DNA from: Tieghemiomyces parasiticus
Lineage: Eukaryota > Kickxellomycota > Dimargaritomycetes > Dimargaritales > Dimargaritaceae
Length of the DNA: 44,748 nt
Reading direction: 5' to 3'
NCBI GenBank assembly: GCA_027575765.1
Contig: JANBPT010000321.1
Location: 1 to 44,748 of the forward strand
Part shown: piece after piece, positions 1 to 9,507 of the stretch
How the letters are laid out: every line of letters starts with the position of its first letter
Numbering within the stretch: the stretch's first letter is position 1
Notes under the pieces: model-generated
Told to the model about the DNA's origin: nothing
The model's input: the letters and a program-made list of their open reading frames with translations, nothing else
Databases searched by the model: none
Position numbers and translations under genes: made by a program

Positions 1-1090
1 CTACTGGACAGCAATGACCTTCATGAACCGTCTTGAGAATATACACTGTATGGTGCGGGTTCTCCGGGTTTCCGGTAAGTCATGCACGGCGTCTGTACGC
101 GAGGAGTTTTTTTTACCTGAAATCTATCCTACTGGCTACCCGCTCGTTACTAGGAGATCCGTGGGCATCTCCAAATGATTGTATCGGACCACCTTTTGAT
201 AATGTCACTACGTATTGACTAACTTCATCGCCATTCGTACCTGCACGTTGTCTCCCGTGTTTTTTGAAATTTGCGTCCTTCATCACCAGGTACTATTAGG
301 CAGGTACGCGAAGAGGCCACGAATTATAATCGCGACCTTATACTCAAGTGGTGCCAGAAGCAGAGCACGGCTGTCCACGCCACTAAAGGTAGGTTACCTT
401 ACGGGAAAGAAGGGGATAGCGAGTGGGAGGGGGATCACCTAGAGGGCTCATTATGTAGACCGATCTCCAGATTGTACATAAAGGAAGCTGCTGTTGGTAC
501 AGCTATATCGCCCAGTGTATACCTTAATTGGTTATCTAATACCAGAAGGCGAAACCGTCAACTAAACTGGTCCGACATTTCGAACCACGTTATTAACGCG
601 CCCCATCTGCCACCCTCCCCATCCCGACCTCTTCGGACTTTCTCTGATCCCGACTGCCCCGCACTCTAACTTACACCTGATAACTTGGTCCTGTTAATAG
701 CCAACGCGGTACTGTCGGAGGAGCTGCAGTGTCTCAAGCATATTGAAGGCTGAGGTATCGCAGTGCAGCCAGCCCTCCCTCGATATGCATGCGGTGTTTT
801 TTTACATGCCATGGTTCTACTCTGATTACCGGAAATCGAACTGATACAACTCATCCCCAAGCCTTTTTCTAAAAAAAATTTGTAAACTAAGTGGTGGAAA
901 TTATGCATGCCGATGCCATTTAATCTGGTTGGACGCCGCCCGCGACGCGGTTAACTTAACGTACAATACATAGTGGGACACTTGTGCAGCGGACCGGCCG
1001 TCTGCGTGTGACGCGGCTGGTAAGAATCCAGCATCGTCTGTCGACCATCTCTACGTCAACGAGTGGGAGAGGTACAAGATAGCATGATAA
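1..1090. other. Spacer without a supported gene
   Basis: The reading frames here are short, overlap on both strands and match no family I know. They lack the GC-rich third positions of the recognised genes. I see no tRNA, no clear repeat and no convincing exon. The segment next to 1090 presumably holds the 3' UTR of the minus-strand alginate-lyase-family gene. Confidence 0.5.
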
Positions 1091-2440
1091 TCAGGTGCTG
1101 TCGGGCTTAAGGCTTTTACGTTTGGAACCGTCGGTCTTGCTGATTTTCGACTTGGGCGTCGAGGATTCATCGTTGGCACTGTTTTCCCGCTTGACACCCT
1201 TACTCGAAAGTCCGTACGACATGTCCGTGTAGAGGTAAGCCTGGTTGGTTGGGTTGTACGACGGCTTAGCGATTGCTTGGATGGCCCCCCTATACTTCTG
1301 GCCGGAGTCCCCGTAGTGAGCAGCGGCCATCTGGAACGGATAGACTAATGGCTCGAGCTGCACACCCTGACCGCCCTTGTTCGTGAACGTCTTTTCCTTG
1401 TGGGCGTAAGGTAGATAGAAATCGATAGCGGTCTGCAGGGTACGGCCCTCGCCAGCGGGAGCCTTCCACATGTTGATACCCAGCGACTCGGCGACACCGG
1501 CGAGGTTAATGAGCATGTACAGGTTCATCAGAGAGTAGTGGAAACCATCGTTACGGTCCGCTTCCAGGGGCATGGACCCGTCGGCGGCTATCTGCTTGAG
1601 GTAAGCGCCCTTCAGAAAACTGTTGATGGCGGCAGCAGCGCTGGTCTTATCGCCCAGGAAAGTATAGAAGGCGGCGAGCTGGAAGGCCGCGGCGGTTCCG
1701 TGGTTGTTGGCCGACAGGATTTCATCTTTACCGATTTCACTGGACTTGAACCATTCCACGAAGCTGCCCACCCATTTGCGGACGCCGGCTAGAGTGGTCT
1801 CGGCGCCGGGCGCCTTGGCCAGTGTTTGGCTGGCTATGAACATGTTACCGAGACAGCGCGACTCGATCAGGCCTGCGGGCCGGCCCTTATCACCGTATTT
1901 CTTTGTCTGCGTTCCCGGCTCGATTTGACCGTAGTCGAGATTAGGCAGCATTGCGGTTTCCGGGTTGATGAAAAACGACTTGAGGATGTCCAAAGCCGCG
2001 GTGGCGTAGCGGGTATCCTGGTAGATACCGTAGGCAAGCGAGAGGGTGCGGACGGCGTCACAGACACCCTTAAGATCGCCAGGGTTGTCGGAAAGTTTGC
2101 CCACTTCGGTGTTACGACTACCATCCTTGCGGGTCCATTTGCAGTTGGTGAGTGCCTTGTTAATAGGCAGCGAACAGTCCGGGTGGAAGTAGACAGCGTA
2201 GCTAACATAGGTACCTCTTGGGATCGAGGACGGGATAGCAGGGTTACGCGTGAGAGCATATTTGGTACTCTTGGTGGCGAACTCGTCAGCCTTGCGCTTA
2301 AGGACACCCTGGGCCTGCTGGGAACCTGGGGTTGCCTTGAGCGATATGAGAGCGGTGACGTTGAGGAATGCGTCCTCCAGAGCGGCGGTGGACAGGACCA
2401 GCAGTGCAACCACAAGAGGGATGGAGGCGATATGTCTCAT
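1091..2440 (-). CDS. Secreted alginate-lyase-family protein (PF05426/PL5-like)
   Basis: A 449-residue protein from ATG at 2440, which has a near-perfect Kozak context (GCCGCCACCATG). The frame stays open nine codons further to a TTG that I do not use. Residues 1-20 form a hydrophobic signal peptide, so the protein should enter the secretory pathway. The family is an alpha/alpha-barrel that cleaves uronate polysaccharides by beta-elimination. Visible hallmarks are NNHGT at about 245-249 (catalytic Asn/His) and LEADRNDGFHYS at about 292-303, which carries the conserved Arg and the HY pair with the catalytic Tyr. An upstream TYVSYAVYFHPD segment and RKDG also fit the family N-terminus. The last 35 residues are a Lys/Ser-rich tail beginning after a KR pair, which is unusual for the family. 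The substrate need not be alginate. No introns are apparent. Family assignment is strong; substrate is unknown. Confidence 0.88.
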   Translation of the reverse strand: MRHIASIPLVVALLVLSTAALEDAFLNVTALISLKATPGSQQAQGVLKRKADEFATKSTKYALTRNPAIPSSIPRGTYVSYAVYFHPDCSLPINKALTNCKWTRKDGSRNTEVGKLSDNPGDLKGVCDAVRTLSLAYGIYQDTRYATAALDILKSFFINPETAMLPNLDYGQIEPGTQTKKYGDKGRPAGLIESRCLGNMFIASQTLAKAPGAETTLAGVRKWVGSFVEWFKSSEIGKDEILSANNHGTAAAFQLAAFYTFLGDKTSAAAAINSFLKGAYLKQIAADGSMPLEADRNDGFHYSLMNLYMLINLAGVAESLGINMWKAPAGEGRTLQTAIDFYLPYAHKEKTFTNKGGQGVQLEPLVYPFQMAAAHYGDSGQKYRGAIQAIAKPSYNPTNQAYLYTDMSYGLSSKGVKRENSANDESSTPKSKISKTDGSKRKSLKPDST

Positions 2441-4927
2441 GGTGGCGGCAACGGCTGAATTAGGCAAAAGCAGGAGGTATAACAGGGAGTGTAGGGGATA
2501 TCGGCAGAACCAGATTAAGATAAGCGGTATCGTACAAGGTTCACAGGGAGTGGGGGGATGGCTGGAGATATACGGAGAGGTGCAGCCAGGAATATGGGGG
2601 GGGGCAAGGTTATTAGGAGAAGGTTAAAAGGATATAAGGCGGAGCTGTATTAATCATATGCGACGACCGGCGGTAACGACCTTCTTATAGACAACAGAAA
2701 TTGGTCGTAAGCGAGCACTAGCGGGAAGATATTGATGGCGAGTGACCATCGGGCCGCAGGGGACCAGGTCGACCGCCGTACAGAGGGGCGAAGGGCGACG
2801 GTGCGAGCCAATTAGCCCTTACCCATCTCGCCTGGGCCCCGTCCTTCCGTCACTGCCCTCTTCTGTGACTGGTCGATGCGCCAGCGGTACCGGCGTGGAT
2901 AGAGAGACAGAAGACATAGAATTTTTTGCTACAGGCGGCAACAAGAAAGGACGGGACAATCGGAGGTAAGGTCGGTGCGGGTCCTTTGCGACCGCTAGCG
3001 GCCCTGTCATCGCCAAAGGATCTAAACTCCATTGAAAGAGCTACAGCCTACAGTTCCTCGCCCGCCTCGCTTGTAATGCTACTTCCAGGCCGCATAACTG
3101 AGGGCGAAGGAAAAGGGTGGATAGTATAGGACACACCGGGAGCAGGGGGTAGGTAGAGCACAGGCAAGAAGAGGGGGGGACGAGCGAGAGGTGCGTTTAG
3201 CCAGCTTGTTCGTCGGCGATCATCGCCATATCCCCCCACGCGACATAATTGAAATATTTTCCCGATCGGATGTGGTGTGGTATGCAGTAGTAGGTCAACG
3301 AAGCGCGCCACACCAACCAGTAGGGGTAAAGCAGGGCGACAACCGCCCGTCGGTGTCATCCACGGTCCAGGCAGGTGGCTGTTCTGCTGCTTTTGCCCGA
3401 TGGAAATGCTCTGGTTGGCCCACCATGCCCAGCATAAGCGATAATCTCTTTGGGGCTAGTCGAGAGATTTGGGCAATCGTGGCCCTGATTTTCAGTAAAG
3501 GTTATCCTGTTGCTCGTACCAATCGGGTAATTTAGCGCCTGGGCTTGTGGCGAAGGGCGTTGTCGATAAAATACATGCTTGATAAAAAAATACCTGCTAG
3601 TCGGAAGTGGATGAGGGACCGCTTCTTTCGGTACTCAGATGGCCTCGTGCCTGCCATTCTACCGTCCAAAACCTAGCCTTGATACGAATAAAATTCGATA
3701 ACTGACCTTCGGTGCCAGTTTATCGCTGACGTGAAATGTAAACGGGCATCCAGCGGCGGCTTGAGGATGACCATTGGTAATGTTCAGCAAACGGCGGCCA
3801 CCCCCAACTCGACGTGATGCTACTGGGACGACTAGTTTCAAGCACCACCGACAGCCACAGGCTTGTGTGGGCTTACGATATGGCTAGCGCCTAGAGCAAT
3901 GCAGATGCGGACCCGTTATCCAGTTAGCGGGCTTACCTGGCATGTAAAGAAGCTATCTATCATGCGGCTGACGCGTCTCCCCAGTGCCAAGTACCTCGCA
4001 ATCTAAACTAGGTCGTGTTGACCCCCCAGGCCAATCTAACGGAGCTCGGGCCGATGGGCCTTGCGACCACGCGTCACCTGCCCTCTCCCGCCCCCGACTA
4101 CGCCGAACATAAATCAGAGCAGTCCTTGTAACTAATAAGGACGGGAAGAGAGGAGTCGGGCGAGGCCTATCACGCCGTTGAATATATTTTTTTGTCAAGG
4201 GGTAGATAGTAGTTGCCATCCCTCAACCTTTTTCCTCCCGCCTCCGTGTACACATTTCATAAGGCGCAATGCCAAGGATACCCCGAGTGGCCCAGAACCC
4301 GCTACCGCGCGAGGCCCCGCGGTACCCCTCCTTCTACCTTAGTTGGATCGGTCGTGTTCCTGTTGGCTAGCCCCGACCGATAGGATCGGGCTCGAGCTTG
4401 AGCTCGGACTCGGGCACCTGGGGCTGTCCCCATCTCCCTTGATAACGTACTCGGCTACTCTCACTAGCGCAAATTCGGGCCTTGCCGAAGCCCCTTCCCC
4501 CTCTACATACTACGTGGTGAACGGGCTGCACGACCTGACCTCGCACATAGCGGTCGGGTGCCCTCCCAGTCACTTGGCACCGGAGCCCTTCGTCGTCTTT
4601 GGCCCCGCCCAACGCCCCGCCCTCATTGCCGGTTTCAAAAAGGCGAGTTTCAGTCGCCTACTGCACGCTCGTCAGTGCCTAATCACCATCTCCAGGTTGC
4701 CAAGCCACAAACCCCCAACCTCCTCTATCCTACACCAACGCCTGACTTCGTACGTGCGCATGCGACAGCCCTGTATTCTAGGCATTTCGAATTGGGGCCT
4801 CCCTACTTATTTCTGCCTCGGTTGACATCGACAGTTCCACTGGCCCCACCTCCCGTCCCACAATCTCACCCCTCCCATCCTAAACGCCCAAGTGCCAAGC
4901 CCGCTGCATCGCACCACGTCGCCACCG
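2441..4927. other. Intergenic region between divergent genes
   Basis: This 2.5-kb spacer separates the minus-strand alginate-lyase-family gene from the plus-strand PTM1-like gene, so it must hold both promoters. None of its open frames resembles a known protein and several overlap antisense. There are pyrimidine-rich stretches just before 4928, consistent with a fungal 5' leader. I see no tRNA or clear repeat. Confidence 0.5.
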
Positions 4928-7207
4928 ATGGCCAGGCTTCTCCACTCTCACTTACCGTCGCGTCAACCGGGTGATACCGCCCCTGTCAACAGCGGCTGGC
5001 TGGTCCGAGCTCTACTGCTCGTGACCCTGGTCCTGGCTCTCCTGATCCCCGCGGTCCGAGCCGACGACCCTGCTACCACCACCGAGACGGCCGGCTTCAG
5101 TACCGATGACACCGCGGTGTCTAAAATCGCTGTTAGCGCTGAGACCAGTATTGCTGATGTCCCAGTGGCTACGCGCGCCGGCGCCCGGCTGGAAACGGCG
5201 GACAAGGCGACCATCAGCGACGACCCGACTCAAAAGTATGTCTGTTCATCCATCTACGGCACCAACACGGTACTCCGGAGTTACCGTCCAGCCCTGGTCA
5301 ATGTGAGTTTCACGCCGCAGGGCCAACTCCACGGCGGAGACTCCACCACAGCCACCCGGGTTTCAGTGGTCGTATTCAACTGGCTCGACCAGTACCATTT
5401 GGGCGTTCCCAACCCGCTCAACAACAACCTGACTAAGGTGTACGTGTGTACCGACGACGCCATCGAGCTGGGCCTTTGCGACCGCACCACCTACGGCCAG
5501 ATGCTGGTCGACGACCCAAGCGGACTGGCCTCGCCCATGGTCAGCCGGTACATCGACCTCGCACAAGCCGATGCCGGGGCGCTGGAAGATATAATCAGTT
5601 ACCCCGTATCCGAGACGGGCATCTACTGCGTGGATGTCTTAGGTAACGGCGGCCAGTTCCGAGGCGAGGTCCAATGGATCAACCCATACGGCAGCCTGCC
5701 GGCCATTGACTATCCAAAGATATTGTTCTACGGTCTGCTCACCTTGACCTACTTGCTGGTTACCCTCTGGTGGGCGGTGGGCACCATCCGGTACTGGCGC
5801 GAGATTTTGCCTATGCAAAACTACCTGTCGTTACTCCTCCTGTGTCTGCTGGTGGACTACGCGGTCGAGTTTTGGTTCAACCAGCACTACAACGCCCACG
5901 GGACCAAGGCCATGTCGCTCACGGTGTTTTTGATCATCCTCAGCTCGCTGCGCAACAGCCTGTCGTTCCTCCTACTCCTGCTCATCGCCCTGGGGTACAG
6001 TGTAGTGAAACCCAGTCTGGGCCGTACCATGCTCAAGTGCCAGATCCTGGCGGGCCTCCAACTGTTGTTTTCTTCGCTGTACGGGGTAGCCACCATCGCA
6101 CGGTTCGGACACGACGATTCCGAGCTGGTGGCCTTTATCGCCCTCCTCCCGCTCGCCATCACCATGGTGACCTTTTACGTGTGGATCCTGACGGCCATGA
6201 CCAAAACGGTCCGCTACCTGCAGCAACGCCACCAGCACTTTAAACTCACCATGTACCGCCAGCTCTGGCGGCTCCTGTTCTTTTGCGCCTGCGTCATTTT
6301 ACTCCTGGTGGTCGTCAACGCCTTTAGCTTTGGATTCCGCGCTGACCCGCGTTGGATCGTGTTTCGGTGGCGGTTGCGTTGGCTCCTGTTTGACGGTTGG
6401 CTCAACTGTCTGTACACCTTCGCCTTCTTTGTCATTCTCTTCATCTGGCGTCCCACCCCGCACAATTCTCGGTACGGGCTGGAGGAATTGGCGGGCGACG
6501 AGACCACCGCCAACGCTCGTGACGAGGACTTTTCGCCTCTGAATTCGCCCAGCCTGGCCCCTGCCGGAGCAGGGCTAGGGGCTGGTGCTGCGGCTGCTTA
6601 CCTACGCGGGAACGCCGACGTGGGCAACGGTCATGGTGGTGGTGATAGAGATGCCTACTTGGACCCTGCCATCGCCCTCCGCCAGTTCAACTCGCCCGAC
6701 CATTTTGACGACTTCCTCAACCGCGGCGACGAGAGTGACGACGACGAGGACGACCATAGTACGCGCGGCAGTCGTCAGGCGAATGATAACGACGTGCGGG
6801 GATTCCCCACCGGCCCGCGGTCCCACAACACGTCCGGTTACAGTGCCACTCTCCAGGACGACCCCCCGTCTCCGGACCACCACCGTAGCGGTCTGTCACG
6901 GTCCAAGAGTCTGGGCGGACCCGCCGCCAAGGCCGCGAGTAGCCCGCCCGTTGCGACCCAGGACGCCATGACCACCCTGTTTGATGCTGGCGACCACTTT
7001 GATGACGGTGATGATCATACCACATCGGAAAACGACCGTCATAGCAATAGTCCCGGCGATGGAAGTACAACCCTACTCGGCGGGGGTGCCGCCACCAGTC
7101 GGTCACGCGGGGCCGCTCCCCTGGCCGGTCAGCTTCACGAGCACGACTCGGATGAAGAAGGCCGTCACGACGAATTTTCGGATTTTCAACAGGGCGACGC
7201 CAAGTAA
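4928..7207 (+). CDS. PTM1/TMEM87-like GOST-family seven-TM membrane protein
   Basis: A 759-residue protein from ATG at 4928 (GCCACCGATGG context). The frame extends 12 codons upstream only from a GTG. A hydrophobic stretch near residues 25-45 ending in ALLIPAVRA looks like a signal peptide. A lumenal domain follows to about residue 260, then seven closely spaced hydrophobic helices between about 263 and 510, starting PKILFYGLLTLTYLLVTLWW. This order is the Lung_7-TM_R (PF06814) arrangement of yeast Ptm1, TMEM87 and GPR107/108, which act in the Golgi and endosomes in membrane traffic. The cytosolic tail (about 510-759) is long, acidic, Ser/Asp/Gly-rich and probably disordered. Yeast Ptm1 is about 520 residues, so the tail explains the extra length. 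No intron is visible. A signalling receptor role is not indicated. Confidence 0.85.
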   Translation: MARLLHSHLPSRQPGDTAPVNSGWLVRALLLVTLVLALLIPAVRADDPATTTETAGFSTDDTAVSKIAVSAETSIADVPVATRAGARLETADKATISDDPTQKYVCSSIYGTNTVLRSYRPALVNVSFTPQGQLHGGDSTTATRVSVVVFNWLDQYHLGVPNPLNNNLTKVYVCTDDAIELGLCDRTTYGQMLVDDPSGLASPMVSRYIDLAQADAGALEDIISYPVSETGIYCVDVLGNGGQFRGEVQWINPYGSLPAIDYPKILFYGLLTLTYLLVTLWWAVGTIRYWREILPMQNYLSLLLLCLLVDYAVEFWFNQHYNAHGTKAMSLTVFLIILSSLRNSLSFLLLLLIALGYSVVKPSLGRTMLKCQILAGLQLLFSSLYGVATIARFGHDDSELVAFIALLPLAITMVTFYVWILTAMTKTVRYLQQRHQHFKLTMYRQLWRLLFFCACVILLLVVVNAFSFGFRADPRWIVFRWRLRWLLFDGWLNCLYTFAFFVILFIWRPTPHNSRYGLEELAGDETTANARDEDFSPLNSPSLAPAGAGLGAGAAAAYLRGNADVGNGHGGGDRDAYLDPAIALRQFNSPDHFDDFLNRGDESDDDEDDHSTRGSRQANDNDVRGFPTGPRSHNTSGYSATLQDDPPSPDHHRSGLSRSKSLGGPAAKAASSPPVATQDAMTTLFDAGDHFDDGDDHTTSENDRHSNSPGDGSTTLLGGGAATSRSRGAAPLAGQLHEHDSDEEGRHDEFSDFQQGDAK

Positions 7208-7844
7208 TTGTGCGTACTCCAGGAAAGAAAGAATAATTATTTTAACCTCTCTCCCCCCCCCTCCTCTCGTCACGCACACACACTTGGACCAATCCTTTTA
7301 GTTAAACCATGGGTATTTAGATACGCTTGGTTCATTTCTACATTTGCCCTCGTATACTCGCTTTCTATTACTTTCCATACACGCCTGTGCAATTTTACAA
7401 TACCAACGCTGCCCCTCTAATTAAAAGGAATCGCATTTCTACCAATCCAATGTTCTTAAGCGGATGCAGGCGGTACTTACGTCTAACCAGGCTCATCCTC
7501 GGAGAGGGAGGTAAAATCCGCCATGTAGTCGTTGAGATGATAATGTTGGCAGGTTTAGTAAATTGCCATGATAGCGAATTGAAAGTCAAGAGCAGACAAG
7601 AGTGAAAAAAAAAACAATAGAACCACGAATGTCAGATGAACAGAAAGAATGGTGAAAAAAAGCGAAAGTGGAGCGTCCTTGGAATCGCCGGTTAGGGGTA
7701 GAGAAGTGGGGTTATGAAAAGTGGGTGGATTATATGTAGTATGATGGAGATAAAATACGGGCGACATGTGAGAGGACAGGGATGGCGAGTGGAATCAGGG
7801 GGCCCCATCCGCAGAGCCGGACAGCCAAGAAGGCACGCACGCAT
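7208..7844. other. Convergent 3' region (PTM1-like and SAM synthetase)
   Basis: The two flanking genes converge here, so this should be both 3' UTRs plus spacer. It is more AT-rich than the genes, with C-runs and A-runs (for example near 7250 and 7606). The short open frames are not recognisable. Confidence 0.5.
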
Positions 7845-8207
7845 TTAGAACTTGAGGGGCTTGGGCTGCTCCCAGGTGAACTCCTCGCGACCGAAATGGC
7901 CGTAACAGGCGGTCTTCTTGTAGATGGGTTGGAAGAGGTTGAGTTCCTTGACAATGACACCGGGACGGAGATCAAAGTTGTTTTTGATGATGGTGAGCAA
8001 CTCGGCGTCGGTGCGCTTGCCGGTACCGTAAGTGTCGACAAAGATGGACAGCGGGTGGGCGACACCGATAGCGTACGAGACCTGAACAAGGGCGCGGCGG
8101 GCAAGGCCGGCGGCCACCAGGGACTTGGCGATCCAGCGAGCGGCGTAAGCGGCCGACCGATCCACCTTGGACCAGTCCTTACCGGAGAAGGCACCGCCGC
8201 CGTGGGC

Positions 8208-8240
<33 letters not shown>

Positions 8241-9014
8241 GCGGCCAGTCACGCCGGCGTCGCCCTGCGGGCCACCAATGATGAACTGGCCGGAAGGCTG
8301 CAGGTGGTAGATGGTATCGCTGGTAAGGTACTTGGCCGGGATCACGGCGCGGATGACCTTGTCCTTAAGCTCGCGGCGGATGGTCTCGTTATCCACCTCG
8401 GGGTTGTGCTGGGTGGAGATGACGATTGTGTGCACACGCTGCGGGATCATGGCACCGTTCTCGTTCACGTACTCAACGGTGACCTGGGTCTTGGAGTCCG
8501 GACGCAACCAGCCGAGCTCGCCGTTGCGGCGGAGTTCGCTCATCTTGACATTAAGCTTGTGCGACAGGATGGCCGTCAGGGGCATCAACTCGGGGGTCTC
8601 GTCGGTAGCGTAGCCAAACATGATGCCCTGGTCGCCAGCACCGGTGTCCTCGATGGCGTTACCGTTCTGCACCAGCCCCTGGGCGATCTCGGGGGACTGC
8701 TGCTCGATGGCCACCAGGACATTGCAGGTCTTGTAGTCGAAACCCTTGGAGGAATCATCATAACCAATCTGCTTGATGGTGTCGCGGATGATGCGCTGGT
8801 AGTCCAAGGTAGCCTTGGTAGTGATCTCACCTAGAACCATGACCATCCCGGTCTTGGTGGCGGTCTCACAGGCTACCTTGGAAAGCGGGTCCTGCTCCAA
8901 GCACGCGTCGAGAATGGCGTCCGAGATCTGGTCGCAGATCTTATCCGGGTGACCCTCACCGACGGACTCGGAGGTAAAGAGAAAAGATTCGGGGTGAGTA
9001 CCAGCGTTGGTCAT
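7845..9014 (-). CDS. S-adenosylmethionine synthetase (methionine adenosyltransferase)
   Basis: A complete 389-residue protein starting at ATG 9014, the usual length for eukaryotic enzymes. It makes S-adenosylmethionine from methionine and ATP in the cytosol, supplying methyl groups and polyamine synthesis. The N-terminal [18 protein letters not shown] (about 16-33) carries the ATP-site His and Mg-binding Asp. [15 protein letters not shown] (about 118-132) is the central family signature. [19 protein letters not shown] (about 262-280) is the P-loop-like signature. The coding part is one exon and strongly GC3-biased, as in highly expressed genes. A spliced 5' leader is likely (separate entry). 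Orthologues of yeast SAM1/SAM2; identity is secure. Confidence 0.98.
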
Positions 9015-9039
9015 AGTGGCTATATCGTGGGAGGGTTGA

Positions 9040-9507
9040 CTAGGTTCAGGGGCAAGGGTGTAGGTGAGGCGTGTGAAGTGCCGATATTTAAGAAGTTAGT
9101 CACAAGGTATAGGCTGGTGCCGGGGCGTCCTGCAGCGACCAATAAATCGAAGTAGTGGGGGTAACGGTGAAATAAAGGTAGGAAGACCTGCCCAAGTGGT
9201 CAGTGAAGCGTTTTTGTAAAAATAAAAACGGCGGGTGACCAGCGACGGAGAGGGGACAGGAGTGGGTGTCCTGTGAACAGATAAATAATGCCGCCTGACC
9301 ATTGCAAGTCACAGTTTACATGGCTGTGTTGCAATGCCGGACCTCCTCCGCAGGTCCTAATAAAGATCTAGTTCCACAGGAGATTGTGAAACGAGAGAAT
9401 GGAGATGTTGCGGACAGTGGAGCAGTAAGACATGGCATGCACACATGTCTGTAGGTGAGGACGGGGGGGATCCGCAGAGAGGCTTAGGATGAGTGGTCGC
9501 TACTTAC
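9040..9507 (-). other. Candidate 5'-UTR intron of the SAM synthetase gene
   Basis: On the minus strand a consensus donor, CCCAAG then GTAAGT, begins at 9507. A CCTAG acceptor ends at 9040, 25 nt before the start codon. A TGACTAAC branch-site match lies near 9098. A TATA-like sequence (about 9718-9727) lies roughly 210 nt upstream of the donor. This is inferred from consensus only. Confidence 0.5.

Noticed and set aside
2441..2467. Nine-codon N-terminal extension of the alginate-lyase-family protein
   Set aside because: It begins with TTG. The ATG at 2440 has an excellent Kozak context and is followed directly by the signal peptide.
7782..8834. 350-codon plus-strand frame antisense to SAM synthetase
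   Set aside because: It is the mirror of a strongly GC3-biased gene. Its Gly/Val/Asp-rich product matches no family, and the minus-strand enzyme is unmistakable.
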